In this document: one piece after another, positions 1-7,324 of the stretch
How positions within the stretch are numbered: position 1 is the first letter of the stretch
Layout of the letters: every line of letters starts with the position of its first letter
NCBI GenBank assembly: GCA_019418235.1
Contig: DYCH01000007.1
Span: forward strand, 16,432-26,177
Direction of reading: 5' to 3'
DNA from: Sutterella sp.
GTDB lineage: Bacteria; Pseudomonadota; Gammaproteobacteria; Burkholderiales; Burkholderiaceae_F
DNA length: 9,746 nt
Notes under the pieces: generated by a model
Databases searched by the model: none
What the model saw: the letters and a program-made list of their open reading frames with translations, nothing else
Told to the model about the DNA's origin: nothing
Position numbers and translations under genes: made by a program

Positions 1-798
1 CTTGGGATTGGTACCTTTTTGTACCACAATGCCGTCCCAAGCAAAAAGCTCGAACCCAGGAACCGTTTTTGCAATCGGAATAATCTCAGGATGAGATTTT
101 AACGGTTGCGCGCTACCACTACCCAATGCCGTGAGTTTGTTGGCATCAACGTGCACTAATGTATTGGGAGCTACGTCAATCGTAAAGTCAATGCGACCAC
201 CTAACATATCGGTCATACTGGCGGCGCCTCCTCGGTACGGGATATGTTCAAACTTTATCCCCGTGAGGTTGGAGAGCATGACGCCTGCTAAGTGACTCGT
301 TGTGCCGTTGCCGGCTGACGAAAAGGTAAAAGGCTCAGAACTTGCTTTGGCTTTATTTAAAAAGTCTTTCAAAGATGTTTCACTGTGACGCTTGGGATTG
401 ACGCTCATCACCATGGCGATTTCAGTTAAGCGGGCAACAGGAGCAAAGTCTTTGAGCGGATCGTAACCAACGTGGGGATAAAGCGCAGGGTTGGTACCAA
501 GAGTACCGTTGGTGACATAAAGCAGAGTGTAGCCGTCATTTTTCGCACGAGAGGCTTGTTCAGTACCGAGACTGCCACCGGCGCCTGCAATGTTTTCAAC
601 AATGACGGTTTGACCGAGTCGCGTGGCTAATTCCGGCGCAATGATGCGAGCCAATGTATCGGCTCCGCCACCGGCAGGGAAAGGTACCACCAAACGAATT
701 TCTTTAGCCTCAGGCCAAGCCTTCTCTGCAAATGCTTGAGCAGAGATTGACGTGAGGATGCAACCCAAAGAGGCCGCAAAGAGGGATTTTGCAGTCAT
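1..798 (-). CDS. Bug/TctC-family periplasmic solute-binding protein (3' end outside window)
   Basis: Reading leftwards from an ATG at 796-798, the frame is open for 266 codons to the window edge with no stop, so the C-terminus (roughly 50-60 residues for this family) is missing. Residues 1-24 form a Sec signal peptide (MTAK, hydrophobic core, cleavage after AFA). The mature part carries the family landmarks: VVPFPAGGGADTLAR near residue 37, VENIAGAGGSLGTE near 67, DGYTLL, SSAGNGTTSHLAG near 160, and HIPYRGGAASMTDMLGGRIDF near 186. Bug proteins are periplasmic binding proteins for carboxylates and similar small molecules. Some serve tripartite tricarboxylate (TctABC) transporters and many are orphans. 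AAAGGA lies just upstream of the start. Only 30 bases separate it from the membrane-protein gene, so it is probably the third gene of that operon. No TctA or TctB gene is visible. The ligand cannot be told from sequence. Confidence 0.93.
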   Translation of the reverse strand, partial: MTAKSLFAASLGCILTSISAQAFAEKAWPEAKEIRLVVPFPAGGGADTLARIIAPELATRLGQTVIVENIAGAGGSLGTEQASRAKNDGYTLLYVTNGTLGTNPALYPHVGYDPLKDFAPVARLTEIAMVMSVNPKRHSETSLKDFLNKAKASSEPFTFSSAGNGTTSHLAGVMLSNLTGIKFEHIPYRGGAASMTDMLGGRIDFTIDVAPNTLVHVDANKLTALGSGSAQPLKSHPEIIPIAKTVPGFELFAWDGIVVQKGTNPK

Positions 799-828
799 AA
801 GTTCCTTTCGTATTTAAAGAATAATTTT

Positions 829-1779
829 TTAATAGGGAAGGCGATAGCCGATGCGAACGTGAAGCTCTTTGTCTTTGAGTTCCACATCAACCAGATCCGC
901 ACTTTGATCGTAAATAAATTTCTTTAAAGCGCGAGTATCCAATTCGTTGGAATCCTGTGTTTGTCCATCGATGTCCAACCAAATATTTTCCGCATCAAAT
1001 GATAAGTGGTAGCGGTAGGATTGCACGAGTGGTCGCGTTTCTTTGAAGACGTGTGCCCAAATTGCAATCAAGGGGTAAAGGGCACTTAAAAAATACGTCT
1101 TTTTAATCGTGATGTCAGAGACATTTTCTTCAAGTGGAATGTCGCCGGCGAAATCTTTCATTAAGCGAGAAATCAGTGCAGGAAGATCATCGGAAGAAAG
1201 TGTAAGACCTTCTAAAATTTTTTGTCCATCGACGGATTGGGCAAGAGTAGGGTTGTCTAAAAACAATCGCACACTGTGATAAGCCAGTTCTTGTCCTCGC
1301 ACATTGGGGGCTCTCAAGCGAGCCTCTTTCGGTGCTCGCAAAAGGGCTTTGTTAACGCGGGCACGCAATAAGTGACCCAAGAAGTTAATGCTTGCCGTAA
1401 CACCAACCAAAGACGTTGCCCAAGGAAGGTAGTTGGAGGCTGAGAATGCATCACTAGCTAAAGCCACAAGCCAAAGGACGATTGCAAAGCCCACCCCGGC
1501 ATAGCGCAAAATGGAGCGAGACTCTAAAACAACGTAGGCATAGCCAACACAAATGAGAACGGCCGTTACGGTTAAAACGCCTTGCGTTAATACCGAGAGT
1601 GGCGATAGGAGATCAGAGGCAATCCAAGCACAAAGGGTGACGAGCGCAATCGCAAAACCCAGACCTAACACGCGTTCATGACGGGCGTGAGGATGTGTTC
1701 GGTGGGCTAAAACTGTGGTAATTGCAAAGGTGATCGCTACCGAGCTCACACAAAGAAGAAAGGTTAACCAATTAGCCAT
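829..1779 (-). CDS. Five-helix membrane protein with a cytoplasmic domain resembling a degenerate histidine kinase
   Basis: The protein has 316 residues. Hydrophobic segments lie at about 3-25, 36-57, 62-85, 91-110 and 118-139. Positive residues after segments 1, 3 and 5 predict N-terminus out and the C-terminal ~175 residues in the cytoplasm. The periplasmic loops are very short. I recognise no named family. The tail is suggestive, however: a helical stretch at 160-210, a hydrophobic helix at 229-245 where kinases of the NarX/DesK class carry the N box, then WLDIDG at 267-272 like a D-x-G box, and a final strand pattern ending in RLPY as in HATPase domains. No HisKA_3 His-Asp motif, N-box Asn or glycine-rich ATP lid is present, so kinase activity is unlikely. 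It starts 8 bases after the response-regulator stop with no clear Shine-Dalgarno, suggesting translational coupling. The sensor role is inferred. Confidence 0.8.
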   Translation of the reverse strand: MANWLTFLLCVSSVAITFAITTVLAHRTHPHARHERVLGLGFAIALVTLCAWIASDLLSPLSVLTQGVLTVTAVLICVGYAYVVLESRSILRYAGVGFAIVLWLVALASDAFSASNYLPWATSLVGVTASINFLGHLLRARVNKALLRAPKEARLRAPNVRGQELAYHSVRLFLDNPTLAQSVDGQKILEGLTLSSDDLPALISRLMKDFAGDIPLEENVSDITIKKTYFLSALYPLIAIWAHVFKETRPLVQSYRYHLSFDAENIWLDIDGQTQDSNELDTRALKKFIYDQSADLVDVELKDKELHVRIGYRLPY

Positions 1780-1787
1780 GATGAAAT

Positions 1788-2450
1788 TTAAGGAATGATG
1801 CCCATTTGAGCGGCTTCGTAAACGGCTTCACCGCGAGAGTGAACTTGAAGCTTTCGGTAAATCTTTTTAATGTGCGCCGTGACCGTATGAGGAGAAATCG
1901 CCAAAATATTACCGATTTCATTAAAGCTCATGCCTTTGGCCAAGAGACGCAAAATTTCAGTTTCGCGCTCAGAAAGGGGATGTGGTACAGCGGTGGGAAC
2001 TTTTTCAGTCACAACAGTGGAATTGGTGCACAGTGCTCGCAAAACACTTTTGGCCACATTAGGACTCACGGGAGAGCCACCGGCTTGCAAAAGGCGAACG
2101 GCATTGATGATGTCGGATTCAATTGCAGACTTTAAAACGTAACCCGTTGCACCGGCTTCGATGGCGCTAACAATGTGGGGATCGTCTTCGCTATTGGCCA
2201 AAATCATCACATCGCTTTCGGGGTATTTTTCATTGACCATAGAGACGATTTCAAGACCAAAACCATCGGGCAAGGTCAAATCAATGATAAGCGTCTCAAA
2301 GGGATAGGTTTCAATGAGTTTTTTAGCGGCCGATTTTGTTTCGGCAGTGCCGATGATGCGAATGTCTTTTTCAGCACCAATGACGCGCTCCATACGATCA
2401 CGGATATGAGCGTCATTTTCAACAATCAAAATTCTCAATACTGCAGCCAT
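1788..2450 (-). CDS. NarL/FixJ-type response regulator with LuxR HTH output domain
   Basis: The protein has 220 residues, the usual size for this family. The receiver domain spans about residues 5-122. Asp57 in IIDLTLPDGFG is the expected phospho-acceptor and Lys107 in GYVLK is the conserved lysine. Two other receiver positions are unusual. The acidic pair near the N-terminus reads Glu11-Asn12 rather than two acids, and Ala85 sits where Thr or Ser normally switches conformation. The LuxR-type helix-turn-helix covers about 157-218 (LSERETEILRLLAKGMSFNEIG, then SPHTVTAHIKKIYRKL) and looks intact for DNA binding. GGAG lies 10 bases before the ATG. It is the first gene of a leftward block with the membrane protein and Bug protein, and is divergent from the thioredoxin gene. 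Its targets are not visible. Phosphorylation may be weak or come from an unusual partner. Confidence 0.93.
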   Translation of the reverse strand: MAAVLRILIVENDAHIRDRMERVIGAEKDIRIIGTAETKSAAKKLIETYPFETLIIDLTLPDGFGLEIVSMVNEKYPESDVMILANSEDDPHIVSAIEAGATGYVLKSAIESDIINAVRLLQAGGSPVSPNVAKSVLRALCTNSTVVTEKVPTAVPHPLSERETEILRLLAKGMSFNEIGNILAISPHTVTAHIKKIYRKLQVHSRGEAVYEAAQMGIIP

Positions 2451-2462
2451 AAGGTATAAGCT

Positions 2463-2476
2463 CCGAGCAATCTCGG
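2463..2476 (-). promoter_or_regulatory. Small hairpin in the leader of the response-regulator mRNA
   Basis: On the minus strand CCGAG-ATTG-CTCGG forms a 5-bp stem with a 4-base loop. Its 3' arm runs into the GGAG that would serve as ribosome binding site for the regulator. Pairing would partly cover that site. The stem is short, so a regulatory role is only a possibility. Confidence 0.3.
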
Positions 2477-2506
2477 GTACGACTTTTCGAAATTTTTAAC
2501 CCCCAT

Positions 2507-2515
2507 ATTCTAACA
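2507..2515 (-). promoter_or_regulatory. Candidate extended -10 promoter of the response-regulator operon
   Basis: On the minus strand the sequence TGTTAGAAT combines an extended-10 TG with TAGAAT, a 5/6 match to TATAAT. It lies about 57 bases before the regulator start, leaving a leader of roughly 50 bases. No good -35 is present at 16-18 bases, which is typical of extended -10 promoters. It is assigned by eye only. Confidence 0.4.
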
Positions 2516-2627
2516 AAGGATACTGAGGGAAAATCGCTTAAAAATGTTAACTTTTCGCCATTTTGTTCGACTTCGGCGTTAAGATTGAAAAACCGATGGT
2601 TTAATTAACGAAGAATAAGGAAAACGA

Positions 2628-3206
2628 ATGTCAATCAATCGCCGAGAAGCCCTCTTGACCGGTTTGGTCGGTTTGTTGGCAACGAGTGTTGCCCAAGCCA
2701 AGCCCGCTGTTGTCCCTCCGATTTGGGACGGCAAAAAAATGTACGAGTCTTTGGAAAAAGACGGTACTGGGTTTACCAATTCTGCTGCCGCCGGCAGCCC
2801 CAAAGCGTATGTCATTTTCGATACGCAATGCCCTGATTGCATTCGTTTGATGGATCGTTTGCGCCCCCTGTTGGATCGTGTTCAAATCACGTTTTTCCCG
2901 ATTGCCTTTATGAATCCGCACTCGGATCCGCAAGCTACCGTCATTTTGACGGCCAAAGACCCCTTTGCCAAGCTTGAAGAGCATCACGTGCACTTCCGTG
3001 ATCCCAACTTCCGTGGTCTTCAGTACGACATTACGAAGTTGCCGATGGATGTGCGTCAAAAGGTTTGGACAAATACCAAATTGCATCGCCGAAGCGGTTG
3101 TCGAGCCGTGCCCTATGGGGTCTTTAAAAACGCTAAGGGAGAATTCATTCCCTTTGACGAAAACCTCAATACCGATGAGTTAGCAGCAGTATTTGGTTTA
3201 AAGTAA
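2628..3206 (+). CDS. Exported DsbC/DsbG-like thioredoxin-fold protein (CPDC)
   Basis: The protein has 192 residues. Residues 1-24 are a signal peptide ending AQA. It contains NRREALL, which partly fits a twin-arginine (Tat) signal, so the export route could be Sec or Tat. The thioredoxin active site is Cys68-Pro-Asp-Cys71 in IFDTQCPDCIRLMDRL, and Pro162 in AVPYGVF is the expected cis-proline. A third cysteine, Cys158, lies four residues before it. Most of the domain between (FFPIAFMNPHSDP onward) is helical, as in the DsbC/DsbG catalytic domain. The protein lacks the N-terminal dimerisation domain of DsbC and DsbG (about 230 residues mature), so it is probably a monomeric periplasmic thiol oxidoreductase. 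Its substrates are unknown. AAGGA lies 7 bases before the ATG, and a terminator follows at once, so it is monocistronic. Confidence 0.85.
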   Translation: MSINRREALLTGLVGLLATSVAQAKPAVVPPIWDGKKMYESLEKDGTGFTNSAAAGSPKAYVIFDTQCPDCIRLMDRLRPLLDRVQITFFPIAFMNPHSDPQATVILTAKDPFAKLEEHHVHFRDPNFRGLQYDITKLPMDVRQKVWTNTKLHRRSGCRAVPYGVFKNAKGEFIPFDENLNTDELAAVFGLK

Positions 3207-3218
3207 TTGTTCTTTGAC

Positions 3219-3250
3219 AAAGGCCTCGAAGATTTTCGGGGCTTTTGCTT
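3219..3250 (+). terminator. Intrinsic terminator of the thioredoxin-protein gene
   Basis: GCCTCGAA at 3223-3230 pairs with TTCGGGGC at 3235-3242 (8 bp, one G-U) around a GATT loop. Flanking A residues can pair with the following TTTT, and the tail reads TTTTGCTT. It begins 13-17 bases after the stop codon. It separates this gene from the polyphosphate operon. Confidence 0.75.
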
Positions 3251-3282
3251 ACTTTGGCGTCAAAAAATCAAACTGATAGTGT

Positions 3283-3312
3283 TAAAGTAAAAGTAAAAGT
3301 AATAGTGAAAGT
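3283..3312 (+). repeat. Five tandem hexamers (consensus AAAAGT) upstream of the Pho box
   Basis: The units are TAAAGT, AAAAGT, AAAAGT, AATAGT and GAAAGT in perfect 6-base register. The last unit overlaps the first two bases of the Pho box. The tract is AT-rich and sits immediately upstream of the presumed activator site, so it may bend DNA or contact RNA polymerase, or it may be a length-variable microsatellite. No function is established. Confidence 0.8.
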
Positions 3313-3344
3313 GTCACCTGATTGTCATATTGTTACGTCACAAT
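3311..3344 (+). promoter_or_regulatory. Pho box and -10 element for ppk-ppx
   Basis: GTGTCAC at 3311-3317 and TTGTCAT at 3322-3328 are two direct 7-base repeats with the 11-base period of the PhoB consensus (CTGTCAT, 4 bases, CTGTCAY). They match at 6/7 (allowing Y at the last base) and 6/7. Ten bases after the box lies CACAAT at 3339-3344, a 4/6 match to TATAAT at the position expected in PhoB-dependent promoters, where the Pho box replaces the -35. Transcription would begin around 3351, giving a leader of about 30 bases. PhoB control of ppk is known in several proteobacteria. Here it is inferred from the site. Confidence 0.65.
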
Positions 3345-3379
3345 GTGCACTTAAAGTACTTGTTAAGTAAGGAACTCTT

Positions 3380-5653
3380 ATGCCCTCCGAAAATGCAGAG
3401 ATTAAGTTAGTTGTGAGTGAAGAACCGGTCAAAAAGGACGAGGTGAAAACTCCTGCTCGAGCCACTAAAAAGCCGGTCGTGCGTCGCACGAAGACCTCAT
3501 CTTCTGCCAAACCTGCCAAAACTGTCAAAAGTGTCAATGTTTCTTCGAGCGCAGAGCTCGTGGATGTGACCGATCCTGCCTACTACTTAAATCGTGAAAT
3601 CAACTGGATTGATTTTGATAGCAAGGTTTTAGAGCAAGCTAAAGACGCAACCGTTCCGCTTTTGGAACGCGTGAAATTCTTGTCGATTTTTTATAACAAT
3701 CTCGATGAATTTTTCATGGTGCGCGTAGCCAACGTTTGGAAGCAAGTGCAAAGTGGTGCCGATCCGACGGGCGCTGACAAACTTTCGCCTCGCCGTCAAT
3801 TCTCAGAAATTGGTCGTCGCGTTCGTGAAATTTGCGATGAAGCTGAGCTTGTTTGGAAAAAACAAATTGTGCCGGCACTGGATAAAAAGGCCATTCGTAT
3901 CGTCAAATACGCAGATCTCGCCGAGAAAAAGCGTCAGGCGTTGGATGCGTTCTACGATAGCGATATCTATCCGGTCTTAACGCCACAAGTGATTGACTCC
4001 GGCCACCCCTTCCCGCTCGTTTCCAATTTGAGCATCAACTTCATTATGGAGTTGGTGGATGCGAAAAATCCCAAGGATGTTCGTCATGCACGCTTGAAGT
4101 GTCCGGATAACTTACCGCGATTCCTTTTCTTGCCACACGGCAAGGAAGAGATTCATCCTGATTTGAGTTTTGATCCGGGTTACACCGAAGTTGATGTCGT
4201 TTTGATTGAAGACTTGGTTGAGGAGCGTATGCATCGACTCTTCCCGGGCTTTAATGTTAAAGCGGTGGGTCAATTCCGAGTCACGCGTAACACCGACGTA
4301 GAAATTGAAGAAGACGAAGCCGATGACTTGTTGGCAGCTGTCCGCGACTACGTGGATCAACGTCGCTTTGGTGACATCATCCGCGTTGAAATGGGGCGCG
4401 GGATTCCGGTTCGTTTGGCTGACCTTTTGATTGAATACTTGGACGTTAAACCTCACCAAGTCTATAAGCAAAAGATCCCGTTAGCATTTTCTGCTTTCAT
4501 GGGACTCGGTTGCATTGATCGACCGAAGTTGCAATATAAGCCCGATCGCACGAAACTCGTGAAAGAGTTGGATATGGAAAACGACTGTTTTGCTGCCATT
4601 CGCAAGCAAGACATCGTGATGTATCACCCCTACGATCGCTTCCAAGGTGTGCTCAACTTCATTGAACAAGCCGCACGCGACCCGAAGGTCGTTGCCATTA
4701 AACAAACGCTTTACCGTTGCGGCAGCGACTCGCCGGTTATCCGCAGTTTGTTAGAAGCCCGTCGTCGTGGCAAGCAAGTAACGGCCGTGGTGGAATTAAA
4801 GGCTCGCTTTGACGAAGAACGAAATATTAACTGGGCCGAAGAGTTGGAACGCGCAGGCGTCAATGTGGTTTATGGTTTTGTGGGCTTAAAGATCCACGCC
4901 AAACTTTGCTTGGTCGTGCGTCGCGAAGCCGATGGCATTCGTCGCTATGTTCACGTAGCAACGGGTAACTACAATGCGTCGTCAGCCAAGATTTACACGG
5001 ACTTGGGCATTTTGACCGATGATGAAGATATCTGCGCTGATGTGACGGATTTGTTTAACGTGATGACCGGTTGCGGTCGAGTCGATGCCTATCGCAAGAT
5101 TTTGGTTTCGCCCAATACGTTGCGTCCGTCTATGATGAAATTAATAGATGACGAAATCCGCCTGCATCAAGAGCATGGCAATGGTCACATTATCTTGAAG
5201 TGCAACCAATTGGTCGATGGTGGCATCATTGCTGAACTTTATCGCGCATCATTGGCTGGCGTGAAAATTGAATGTTTGGTGCGCGGTATTTGTTGCTTGC
5301 GCCCCGGGGTTCCCGGTTTGTCAGAAAACATTACTGTTCGCTCTATTGTGGGTCGCTACCTTGAGCACGCTCGTGTGTATTGGTTTAACCACAATGGCGA
5401 TGAGCAAATGTACATTGGCAGTGCCGACATGATGAACCGTAACCTCAATGGTCGTATTGAAGTGCTGGCGCCAATTACTAGCGCTAAGATTCGTAAAAAC
5501 ATCATGGAACGCATCTTGCAATTGCAATTAAACGATACGGAACAAGCTTGGCAGATGAATGCCGATGGTACGTACACGCGTTTGCGCTCCATGAGAGCTA
5601 ATAAGCGTATTGATTCTCAAAGTGCAACGCACCATACAAAGCACCTCTACTAA
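3380..5653 (+). CDS. ppk1: Polyphosphate kinase 1
   Basis: This enzyme reversibly transfers the gamma-phosphate of ATP to a growing polyphosphate chain. The 757-residue protein is longer than the E. coli enzyme (about 690), mainly through a lysine- and serine-rich N-terminal extension of about 60 residues. The conserved domain begins at YYLNREINWIDFD (68-80), followed by NNLDEF (106-111). Catalytic residues keep a constant offset of 71 from E. coli numbering: Arg446 (LYRCGSDS), Arg476 (KARFDEERN), the phosphorylated His506 (GLKIHAKL) and His663 (YLEHARVYWF), so the enzyme should be active. AAGGA lies 7 bases before the ATG, and there is no in-frame ATG near the domain start, which supports the long form. 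It is the first gene of an operon with ppx, 12 bases downstream, under the Pho-box promoter. Confidence 0.98.
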   Translation: MPSENAEIKLVVSEEPVKKDEVKTPARATKKPVVRRTKTSSSAKPAKTVKSVNVSSSAELVDVTDPAYYLNREINWIDFDSKVLEQAKDATVPLLERVKFLSIFYNNLDEFFMVRVANVWKQVQSGADPTGADKLSPRRQFSEIGRRVREICDEAELVWKKQIVPALDKKAIRIVKYADLAEKKRQALDAFYDSDIYPVLTPQVIDSGHPFPLVSNLSINFIMELVDAKNPKDVRHARLKCPDNLPRFLFLPHGKEEIHPDLSFDPGYTEVDVVLIEDLVEERMHRLFPGFNVKAVGQFRVTRNTDVEIEEDEADDLLAAVRDYVDQRRFGDIIRVEMGRGIPVRLADLLIEYLDVKPHQVYKQKIPLAFSAFMGLGCIDRPKLQYKPDRTKLVKELDMENDCFAAIRKQDIVMYHPYDRFQGVLNFIEQAARDPKVVAIKQTLYRCGSDSPVIRSLLEARRRGKQVTAVVELKARFDEERNINWAEELERAGVNVVYGFVGLKIHAKLCLVVRREADGIRRYVHVATGNYNASSAKIYTDLGILTDDEDICADVTDLFNVMTGCGRVDAYRKILVSPNTLRPSMMKLIDDEIRLHQEHGNGHIILKCNQLVDGGIIAELYRASLAGVKIECLVRGICCLRPGVPGLSENITVRSIVGRYLEHARVYWFNHNGDEQMYIGSADMMNRNLNGRIEVLAPITSAKIRKNIMERILQLQLNDTEQAWQMNADGTYTRLRSMRANKRIDSQSATHHTKHLY

Positions 5654-5665
5654 GGGAAAAGGTCA

Positions 5666-7324
5666 GTGGCTATGACGCAGAAAGCTTATACCGATTTAAA
5701 AGATGAGCAACTAGAAACAACGGGTTTTGTTCGTCCTAATCCGACCGTTAAACGTGTGGGATTTGTGGACTTGGGCAGTAACTCATCGCGTTTAACGATT
5801 GTGGAATTTGATGTTCGCGGTCGTGTGACGATTCTCGATCGCGTCAAAAGCATGGTTCGTTTAGGGGAGAAGGCCTTTGAAACGAAAGAACTTCAACCCC
5901 AAGCCATGACTCGTGCGCTCACGTGCTTAAATGAGTTTGTGAAGGTTTGTGAGTCTTTCGGTGTAAAGGAAATCGTGGCCGTTGGGACGGCTGCGCTTCG
6001 CATTGCCAAAAATAGTCAAGCCTTTGTTGATGAAGTTAAAGCCAAAACCGGCATGAACTTAAGTGTTATTTCCGGTGAGGAAGAGGCTCGCTTGATCCGT
6101 GTGGGGATTTGGGATGCCTTCCCCAAAACGAAAGACGCTTTCCTTTTTATCGATATCGGTGGTGGCAGTACGGAGCTCTCTGTGTCTTCTCGTAGTGACA
6201 TCGAAGTGCTTGAGAGCTTAAATGTCGGTTGTGTGATGGTAACGGACGCCTTTACCCAAACCAAGACGGGGAAGGTGAGCTCAACCGTTTTTGAAAAGAT
6301 GCAAGCTTTGGCCTTGCGAAAGATGCAATATGCGTTAGCTGATATTAAAGCTGTCGATTACCGAGCTGCAGTTGCCAGTAGCGGGACGGCTCAAGCTTTA
6401 ATGGCTTTTGCTCAATCGCAACGAGCAACGACTAATCCCTTAGAAGTGTGTCCCGAAGGGGTGGTGTTACCGTTAGCGGATTTAGAAAACGCAGCCAAAA
6501 CCCTGTGTCAAATGACCATGGCGCAACGCCGTACCCAAGCTGGATTGAGTCCCGCTCGAGCTGAAGTGATTGTGGGTGGCGCAGCCATTTTGGTGCAATT
6601 ATTAAAAGCCTTAAAGCTCGATAGCGTCATCGTGACCGCAAGCAACCTGCAAGACGGTCAGGTGGTTGATTACATCGAACGTCACTACCCCAAAGAAGGC
6701 CAGAAAGAAAACTATTGGCGCCGCAAGAGTGTGAAGCGTTTAGCAAAACGTCATCACTATCAAAAGCCCCATGCCAAACACTTAAAGCAATTGGCATTGG
6801 GTATCTATGCATCCGCTATTGAAGAAAAATTATGTGCGACTCAAGAGGGCTTAGAAGAGCTTTTGGGTTATGCGGCACGCATGCACGACATTGGTATTGA
6901 TATTGGTTACGATCGCCATCATGAGCATGGGGCCTATTTAGTGCGCCACAGTTCCCTTTTGGGATTTACAGAACATGAAATTTTGGTGATGGCACGCATG
7001 GTCTTTATGCACGGACGACCGTCATCGACTTTACCGCAGTTCCTCGAAGGCTCCGTGGTGACACAAGCTGAAAAGATGGCCGGTCTTTCGCTTTTCTTGG
7101 CTGAAAACTTGGATCGCACGCATCGCTCTTTAGTCAAAGAGGCGCGCTTTGTGAGAAAGCCTCAGGGATTAGTTCTTGAAGTCAATGCCAAAGCCCCGGC
7201 TCCCATTGAAAAGAGCACGTTGGAAAAACTCAAGAAACACTTAAAGAAGGTGTTGGGTGAGACGGTGGAAGTGGATTTCCATGAAGAAACACCGGAACCC
7301 ACCATCACAATCATCGAAGAATAG
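5666..7324 (+). CDS. ppx: Exopolyphosphatase (Ppx/GppA family)
   Basis: Ppx removes terminal phosphates from polyphosphate, and related enzymes also hydrolyse the pppGpp 5' phosphate. At 552 residues it is slightly longer than E. coli Ppx (513). The actin-like ATPase fold is marked by phosphate loop 1 (DLGSNSSRL, 35-43), the catalytic glutamate region SGEEEARLI (136-144) and phosphate loop 2 (FIDIGGGSTEL, 161-171). A C-terminal HD-type helical domain has His407-Asp408 in AARMHDIGI. An acidic tail ends the protein. The start is uncertain: a GTG at 5666 (AAGGGA 8 bases upstream) or an ATG two codons later at 5672 (AAGGT 8 bases upstream). It follows ppk1 by 12 bases and is surely co-transcribed. 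Making and degrading enzymes in one operon is the common proteobacterial arrangement. Its stop codon abuts that of the convergent MFS gene. Confidence 0.95.
   Translation: MAMTQKAYTDLKDEQLETTGFVRPNPTVKRVGFVDLGSNSSRLTIVEFDVRGRVTILDRVKSMVRLGEKAFETKELQPQAMTRALTCLNEFVKVCESFGVKEIVAVGTAALRIAKNSQAFVDEVKAKTGMNLSVISGEEEARLIRVGIWDAFPKTKDAFLFIDIGGGSTELSVSSRSDIEVLESLNVGCVMVTDAFTQTKTGKVSSTVFEKMQALALRKMQYALADIKAVDYRAAVASSGTAQALMAFAQSQRATTNPLEVCPEGVVLPLADLENAAKTLCQMTMAQRRTQAGLSPARAEVIVGGAAILVQLLKALKLDSVIVTASNLQDGQVVDYIERHYPKEGQKENYWRRKSVKRLAKRHHYQKPHAKHLKQLALGIYASAIEEKLCATQEGLEELLGYAARMHDIGIDIGYDRHHEHGAYLVRHSSLLGFTEHEILVMARMVFMHGRPSSTLPQFLEGSVVTQAEKMAGLSLFLAENLDRTHRSLVKEARFVRKPQGLVLEVNAKAPAPIEKSTLEKLKKHLKKVLGETVEVDFHEETPEPTITIIEE

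Noticed and set aside
1..40. Inverted repeat TTGGGA/TCCCAA and repeated GTACC at the left edge
   Set aside because: It lies within the coding frame of the Bug protein with codons matching the family, so it is best explained by coding content.
1806..2459. Plus-strand ORFs of 70-109 codons opposite the response regulator
   Set aside because: They are antisense to a gene with clear receiver and LuxR motifs, show no recognisable domain and have no good start signals.
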